A DNA stretch of 64,000 nucleotides, from contig JBBSDP010000005.1 of the NCBI GenBank assembly GCA_038240605.1, forward strand, positions 1 to 64,000. The letters run 5' to 3'. Below the pieces are notes generated by a model, which saw only the letters and a program-made list of their open reading frames with translations, was not told the origin of the DNA and did no database searches. This stretch comes from JBBSDP01 sp038240605 (GTDB lineage: Bacteria > Planctomycetota > Phycisphaerae > Tepidisphaerales > Tepidisphaeraceae). Made by a program: the position numbers and the translations under genes. This document shows positions 57,524 through 64,000 of the stretch, piece by piece. How positions within the stretch are numbered: position 1 is the first letter of the stretch; each line of letters opens with the position of its first letter.

Positions 57524-58984
57524 ATGAAACGAGACCTGAACGCGCTTGCCGGTGGCCGCTTCGACCTGCTCGTCATTGGCGGCGGGATCTTTGGCGCCGG
57601 CATTGCTCGTGACGCGGCCATGCGCGGGCTGCGCGTGGCGCTCGTCGATAAAGGGGACTGGGCCGGCGGAACTTCAAGCCGCTCGTCCAAGCTGATTCAT
57701 GGCGGCTTCCGCTACCTCGAGCAATGGGCTTGGCGTTTGGTAGCGGAGGCGTGCCGTGAGCGGCGGATCCTCCAACGGATCGCGCCCGGCCGTGTGAAGC
57801 CGATCCCATTCCTCCTGCCGGTATTCGACGGGGATCCGCGCCCGCTCTGGAAGATGCGCCTGGGAATGACGGCGTACGATGTCATCTCCCGCTACGACAA
57901 GACCGAAAAACACCAGACGTTCTCGGCGGAATTGACGCTTCGAGAGGAGCCGTCCCTGCGGGCCGAGGGACTGCGCGGCGCGATCCGCTACTTCGATTGC
58001 CAGGAGGATGACGCCCGATTCTGCCTGGACAACATTCTCCATGCCGCATCGCTCGGCGCGTGCTGCGCCAACTATTGTGAGGTGAATTCATTCCGGCTCG
58101 AGGGGGATCGCATCGCGGCCGCCGGCCTCGTCGATGTTCTGACCGGAGAGCGGTTCGACGTGAGAGCGGACGTCTTTGTGAACGCAGGCGGCCCATGGGT
58201 CGAGAAGGTCGCCGGACTGGCCGGCAACGTTGACAATCCGGTTCGCCTCAGTCCGACCAAGGGAGTTCACCTGCTCCTTCCAAAGCTGACGGATCGGCAT
58301 GCCATCACCTTTCAGTCGCGGCGCGACGGACGAATCCTATTCCTTCTTCCCTGGCACGATGGCTCCCTGATCGGAACGACGGACACCGATTTCACCGGCG
58401 ATCCCGGTCAGGTTCATGCCGATGAGGCCGATGTGGATTACCTGCTGTCAGAGGTGAACCAGCTCATGCCACAGCGAAAAGTCGGCCGTGACGACATCAT
58501 CATACGCTTCGCCGGCGTGCGCCCGCTCCTGCGATCGGACGACACCGCTCCCTCCGCGCGCGGTCGTGAACACCGCATCGTCCGGCAGCGCAACAACCTG
58601 CTGAGCGTAGCCGGCGGGAAGTACACGACCTACCGCGCGGTGGCAGAGGCAGTGGTGGGGGATGTTTACGAAGTGATGGGTTCGAAGCCGGCCGCCTGCA
58701 CGACCGCTTCGACGCCGCTCCCAAACCCGCGTCCGCCGGTGAGTGGCGAAAAATTGTGCGAATTTCCCGAAGTCTTCGAAAGCGACGTGCGGAATGCCTG
58801 CCAAGCGGAAATGGCTATGAGCGTCGGTGACGTCATGTACCGGCGGACGCCGCTCGCGCTCAGCCGATCGGGGGGGCATAACACCGCCACGCGTATCGCG
58901 TCGATTATGTCGCAGGTATTGGGGTGGACTTCAACGGAGACCGAGCACTCGCTCCGCGCGTATCTGGAAGAGCGCGCGTGTTAG
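57524..58984 (+). CDS. FAD-dependent glycerol-3-phosphate dehydrogenase
   Basis: Oxidises glycerol-3-phosphate to dihydroxyacetone phosphate and passes electrons to the quinone pool at the inner face of the membrane. 486 residues. The FAD site is VIGGGIFGAGIARDA (residues 17-31), followed by the signature GGTSSRSSKLIHGGFRYLEQ. The substrate region includes YTTYRAVAE, and the C-terminal DAO domain ends with NTATRIASIMSQ. It resembles GlpD; no glpK or glpF is nearby. A strong hairpin follows the stop. Confidence 0.93.
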   Translation: MKRDLNALAGGRFDLLVIGGGIFGAGIARDAAMRGLRVALVDKGDWAGGTSSRSSKLIHGGFRYLEQWAWRLVAEACRERRILQRIAPGRVKPIPFLLPVFDGDPRPLWKMRLGMTAYDVISRYDKTEKHQTFSAELTLREEPSLRAEGLRGAIRYFDCQEDDARFCLDNILHAASLGACCANYCEVNSFRLEGDRIAAAGLVDVLTGERFDVRADVFVNAGGPWVEKVAGLAGNVDNPVRLSPTKGVHLLLPKLTDRHAITFQSRRDGRILFLLPWHDGSLIGTTDTDFTGDPGQVHADEADVDYLLSEVNQLMPQRKVGRDDIIIRFAGVRPLLRSDDTAPSARGREHRIVRQRNNLLSVAGGKYTTYRAVAEAVVGDVYEVMGSKPAACTTASTPLPNPRPPVSGEKLCEFPEVFESDVRNACQAEMAMSVGDVMYRRTPLALSRSGGHNTATRIASIMSQVLGWTSTETEHSLRAYLEERAC

Positions 58985-59010
58985 GTCCGTATTGACGACA
59001 ACTCTTTGAC

Positions 59011-59049
59011 GTAGCAAGGGCGCCTCGCCAGGCGAGGCGCCCGTGCTAC
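59011..59049. terminator. Bidirectional terminator-type hairpin
   Basis: GTAGCA-a-GGGCGCCTCG pairs with CGAGGCGCCC-g-TGCTAC around a four-base CCAG loop, 16 pairs with one mismatch. It lies between the convergent stops of the dehydrogenase and the GGDEF-like gene. Confidence 0.85.
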
Positions 59050-59066
59050 GGTTTGGGAGGTCTGGA

Positions 59067-59561
59067 TCAGGCCGACATCGCGAGCTTGACGGGCTCGGAC
59101 GGGCGGGCGGCGGGTTTTTCGGATTCTGCGATCCACTTGTGGTCGAAGCCGAAGATCGTGAACGAGGGCATTGCGCGCCCGCGCTGAAGCTGCTTTCGCA
59201 GCAGTTCGACGAACGCGCGGGCGCCGGCGAGGCCGGTCTCCGGCAGTACCACGGCCATCTCGGCATCGCCGATCCATCCGGCGGCGTCGGCCAGGCGAAT
59301 CTTTTCCGGCAGGGCTTTTTCCAGGAACTCGACGGTGGCGCCAAGCTCGTCGGTGCCGACGGGGAAGACGACCATCGACAGGGGCGCGCCGTTCCGTTCG
59401 GCGCGGAGACACTCGAGGTGAACGAGGCGGCGCATGGGCGCTTCCGGGAGGCACATCTTCGTGTAGTGCGCCAGGCGCGGCACCGGCCGGCGCAGCTTAT
59501 GGGTGATGAAGGCGACAGGCGCCACAACTCCACACGAGAGGGCAATCAGGCCAAACAACAT
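59067..59561 (-). CDS. Membrane-anchored degenerate GGDEF-like protein
   Basis: A 164-residue protein from the ATG at 59561 (GGGGAAG upstream), beginning with one transmembrane helix (LFGLIALSCGVVAPVAFI). The cytoplasmic part has a diguanylate-cyclase fold pattern: LECLRAERNGAPLSMVVFPV, then GWIGDAEMAVVLPETGLAGA, in which the GGDEF active loop is replaced by IGDAE. The metal-binding acidic residues are largely lost, so it is unlikely to make c-di-GMP. It may act as a binding or regulatory module. An upstream in-frame start at 59681 adds an arginine-rich leader and is less likely. Confidence 0.65.
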   Translation of the reverse strand: MLFGLIALSCGVVAPVAFITHKLRRPVPRLAHYTKMCLPEAPMRRLVHLECLRAERNGAPLSMVVFPVGTDELGATVEFLEKALPEKIRLADAAGWIGDAEMAVVLPETGLAGARAFVELLRKQLQRGRAMPSFTIFGFDHKWIAESEKPAARPSEPVKLAMSA

Positions 59562-59947
59562 ATGCTTCCCCGGATGCCCACGCATACCCGCGCAGGCCCG
59601 CCGGCTCCTTGGCTGGCAAACCGCTCGAACGCCATGCGTGGCACCAAGCCGCCGCGTCGTTCTCGCTGGTTCAATCTGCAATTCAGGAGAGGGCGGTGCG
59701 CAGGGAATCAGACGAATTTCTGGCCTCGTAACGCGATTGCGCTGCCGTGCGTTCCGTTTATGAGGCGCGTGACGGGGCCGGGGAATGGAATGATTTACGG
59801 ACTATACGGTGAGATGACGATGCGCCTGAATTCTTTGGCCACGGAGGGCAAAGAGAGCGCGGAGATCATCGAGAGATGATTCCCTGAAAACGGATCTGCC
59901 GTTCACAACGATTTAACAGAGTTGATTTGAATTCGCTCTGTGGCCAT
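59562..59947. other. 386-bp gap without a supported gene
   Basis: No convincing coding sequence or repeat is seen. The right end is the 3' side of the DUF4159 gene, whose stop is at 59948. The region upstream of 59561 should contain the promoter of the GGDEF-like gene. Confidence 0.5.
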
Positions 59948-62419
<2,472 letters not shown>

Positions 62420-62665
62420 GATATTCAAGGTTGGAACTGGCCGCCTGACGGAGCTTTGCAATGGTCTGACGACCTACGCGCCGCATCACGCGCGCGCCTT
62501 CCGGCGCATAATACTGACCCCGTCCACTGATTGAAACTATTAGATCGCAAACCACACCCGGATTTGCTGGAATTTCGTTGTCAGCGGAAGGTAAATTAGC
62601 GATGATGGCGGACGTTGTTGGTCGTCGGCGCGAATGCCGGCCTGGGGACGTTTTCGGAGGTAAGC

Positions 62666-63184
62666 ATGTCGGTGCGGAAAATGTCGTTCGTCCTGAGTGC
62701 CGGGATTGCCATGGGATCGCTCATCGCGATGTCGGGCTGCCACCAACACGATAATGCGTCGGCCTGCTGTGGTGGACCGCGTCCACCGCTTCAGTCGGCG
62801 ATGGAGAATGCCAATAACGAGATCTGGCGCGTCCTCGACCTCCAGCGGGAGAAGGATGACGCCGGCGATCATTACTCCTTCGGCTTCAACCCCACGAACC
62901 GCAACGACCCGTTCGGCAACACCCAGGCGGGGTGGGTTTCGGCCAAGGCGCTGGTTGGCGTCGCGCCGCCGGTGAGCGGCGTCTCCGCACTTCAGTCGGA
63001 AACCCAGGTCATCATCGTTCGACGTGGCAGCATCTACGCGCCGCCCCCGATCGTGGAATTCGTCGAGCCGGGCGGCGTTCCTGCGCCGAGCCATCAGCGC
63101 CCGCGTCACGAAGCGCCGCCCCCGGCCACGCAGCCGGTGCATGGCGAGCCGGCGGCTCACGAGCCTCCGGCCCTGCCTGCGTAG
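62666..63184 (+). CDS. Lipoprotein of unknown function
   Basis: A 172-residue lipoprotein with the lipobox SGC (near Cys25) and CGGAGG directly upstream of the ATG. The mature protein has an N-terminal histidine- and cysteine-rich part (HQHDNASACCGG), a central region ALVGVAPPVSGVSALQSETQ, and a proline/histidine-rich tail. No family is recognised. It precedes the DUF1844 gene by about 75 bases on the same strand. Confidence 0.75.
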   Translation: MSVRKMSFVLSAGIAMGSLIAMSGCHQHDNASACCGGPRPPLQSAMENANNEIWRVLDLQREKDDAGDHYSFGFNPTNRNDPFGNTQAGWVSAKALVGVAPPVSGVSALQSETQVIIVRRGSIYAPPPIVEFVEPGGVPAPSHQRPRHEAPPPATQPVHGEPAAHEPPALPA

Positions 63185-63260
63185 GCGCGATGCTCAGCCA
63201 GTTCGTGCCTTGCAAATCTTCCGCCGTGCCCCAACAATCGCACGATTCGACAGGAGTACT

Positions 63261-63719
63261 ATGGCGGAAGACAAGCCCACCTTGCACATTGACACTGATT
63301 GGAAAAAGCAGGCGCAGGAAGAAAAGCGACGCCTCGCTGATGAAGAACAAAATCGCGCCGCATCGGCTGCGCAGTCAACTGCGACTGCCTCCCCAGGCGC
63401 GACTGGCGCAGGCGCGGGAGCGGCCGCTGGTGGTCGCACGGCGGGTGGGGCGCGCGGCCGCCGGGAGTTGCCGCCGGCATCGTTTGGGACGCTCGTTCAG
63501 TCAATCATCACCCAGGCGCTGTTCTACCTGGGTGAGCTGGCCGTCCCCGGCGGAGAGCCGAACGTCAACCTCGACATGGCCAAGCACCAGCTCGACACTC
63601 TGGGGATGCTGGAAGAGAAGTCGCGCGGGAACCTCACCGACGATGAGCAGCGCGTGCTCGACGCGGCGCTGTACGAGGGGCGGATGCGCTACGTGAGCGT
63701 GGCATCGCAATATATTTGA
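63261..63719 (+). CDS. DUF1844-domain protein
   Basis: A 152-residue cytoplasmic protein. The first 70 residues are charged, then rich in A, G and T. Residues 75-150 form the DUF1844 domain: PPASFGTLVQSIITQALFYL, then NLDMAKHQLDTLGMLEEKSR and LTDDEQRVLDAALYEGRMRY. DUF1844 proteins are common in planctomycetes and other phyla, and their function is unknown. CAGGAG precedes the ATG. Confidence 0.9.
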   Translation: MAEDKPTLHIDTDWKKQAQEEKRRLADEEQNRAASAAQSTATASPGATGAGAGAAAGGRTAGGARGRRELPPASFGTLVQSIITQALFYLGELAVPGGEPNVNLDMAKHQLDTLGMLEEKSRGNLTDDEQRVLDAALYEGRMRYVSVASQYI

Positions 63720-64000
63720 GGCGGGGTCTCATGGCGGCGCTGAGGGGCGAGGGCTGCGGACCATCACCACAATTTTGCGCGAACGGGAAACTACTCTCTT
63801 GCGTTTGAAGATGCGGACTTTATGATCGGCCTCGGCTGTTGACCCCGGCAGGCGCGAAATCGGAATCGCAGTTGTAACCGCGGAAGGCGACGGATCGCCG
63901 GTAAGCGGGCAATGTGGATCACGGACAGTCGTCCACGTCGTTCGGGAAAAGGCACGGAAGCCATGGCGTCACTCCGCGCGGATCATCGCGTCAAGCAACT
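63720..64000. other. Right edge, possible start of another gene
   Basis: No complete gene is seen. An ATG at 63963 (GGAAGCCATGG) opens a frame to the window edge (13 codons), which may be the beginning of a gene on the plus strand. TTGACCCC near 63837 could be part of a promoter. Confidence 0.3.

Overview
High-GC bacterial DNA (roughly 63-65 % G+C by eye). The gene content points to a planctomycete, most likely class Phycisphaerae and perhaps near Tepidisphaerales. The clues are a PVC-type membrane-bound dehydrogenase with HEAT repeats and a C-terminal CxxCH haem site, a Tat-exported Gfo/Idh/MocA oxidoreductase, a DUF4159 protein with an alpha/alpha toroid, a calpain-like protease starting with a LEDRRLMSA surface motif, a DUF3276 (PUR-alpha-like) protein beside lexA, and many secreted proteins of unknown function. 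The lineage is inferred from gene content, because no 16S rRNA gene is present.

Layout. 0.1-5.6 kb: argJ, a coiled-coil secreted protein, a zinc-ribbon membrane protein, then two convergent genes that run into each other near 4.9 kb, both without their 3' ends. 5.6-9.6 kb (minus strand): MoxR ATPase, a probable anti-sigma protein, an ECF sigma factor and a cNMP-binding/DUF1003 protein. 9.65-12.2 kb: RNase P RNA, a YjfB-like protein, lexA and a PUR-alpha-like protein. 12.4-17.6 kb (minus): the classical pairs rpsB-tsf and rpsO-pnp. 17.8-25.7 kb: an ABC-2 permease, a Phd/YefM-like protein, two large secreted paralogues of unknown function, an SDR and a STAS protein. 25.9-34 kb: exported Gfo/Idh/MocA protein, HEAT proteins, an orphan CpaF ATPase, a DUF2959 lipoprotein, a degenerate QueC-like protein, a zinc alcohol dehydrogenase and murI.

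34.1-39.4 kb is a tightly coupled operon: CheY-like regulator, GspE ATPase, two GspF platform proteins and three pseudopilin-like proteins, with no secretin nearby. 39.4-44.4 kb: the PVC dehydrogenase/cytochrome protein and a DEAD-box helicase. 44.6-49.2 kb is a signalling cluster: a receiver-PP2C phosphatase, a lone receiver, and a hybrid kinase with a DUF3365 CxxCH sensor. 49.2-51.3 kb: a CarH/LitR-like B12-type MerR regulator divergent from a DUF378 and a fasciclin gene, with 9-bp direct repeats between them. A tRNA-Leu(GAG) follows, then a lipoprotein and the calpain-like protease. 53.9-57.5 kb (minus) is a methylcitrate-cycle set prpD-prpB-prpC, divergent from a glycerol-3-phosphate dehydrogenase. 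The window ends with a degenerate GGDEF-like protein, the DUF4159 protein, a lipoprotein and a DUF1844 protein.

A recurring feature is intergenic inverted repeats built from short, about 7-8-nt period units. Each locus has its own unit sequence but the same architecture. With the broken convergent gene pair, the QueC homologue with a degenerate P-loop, the CarH-like regulator lacking the axial histidine and the compact pseudopilin operon, these are the most interesting points.
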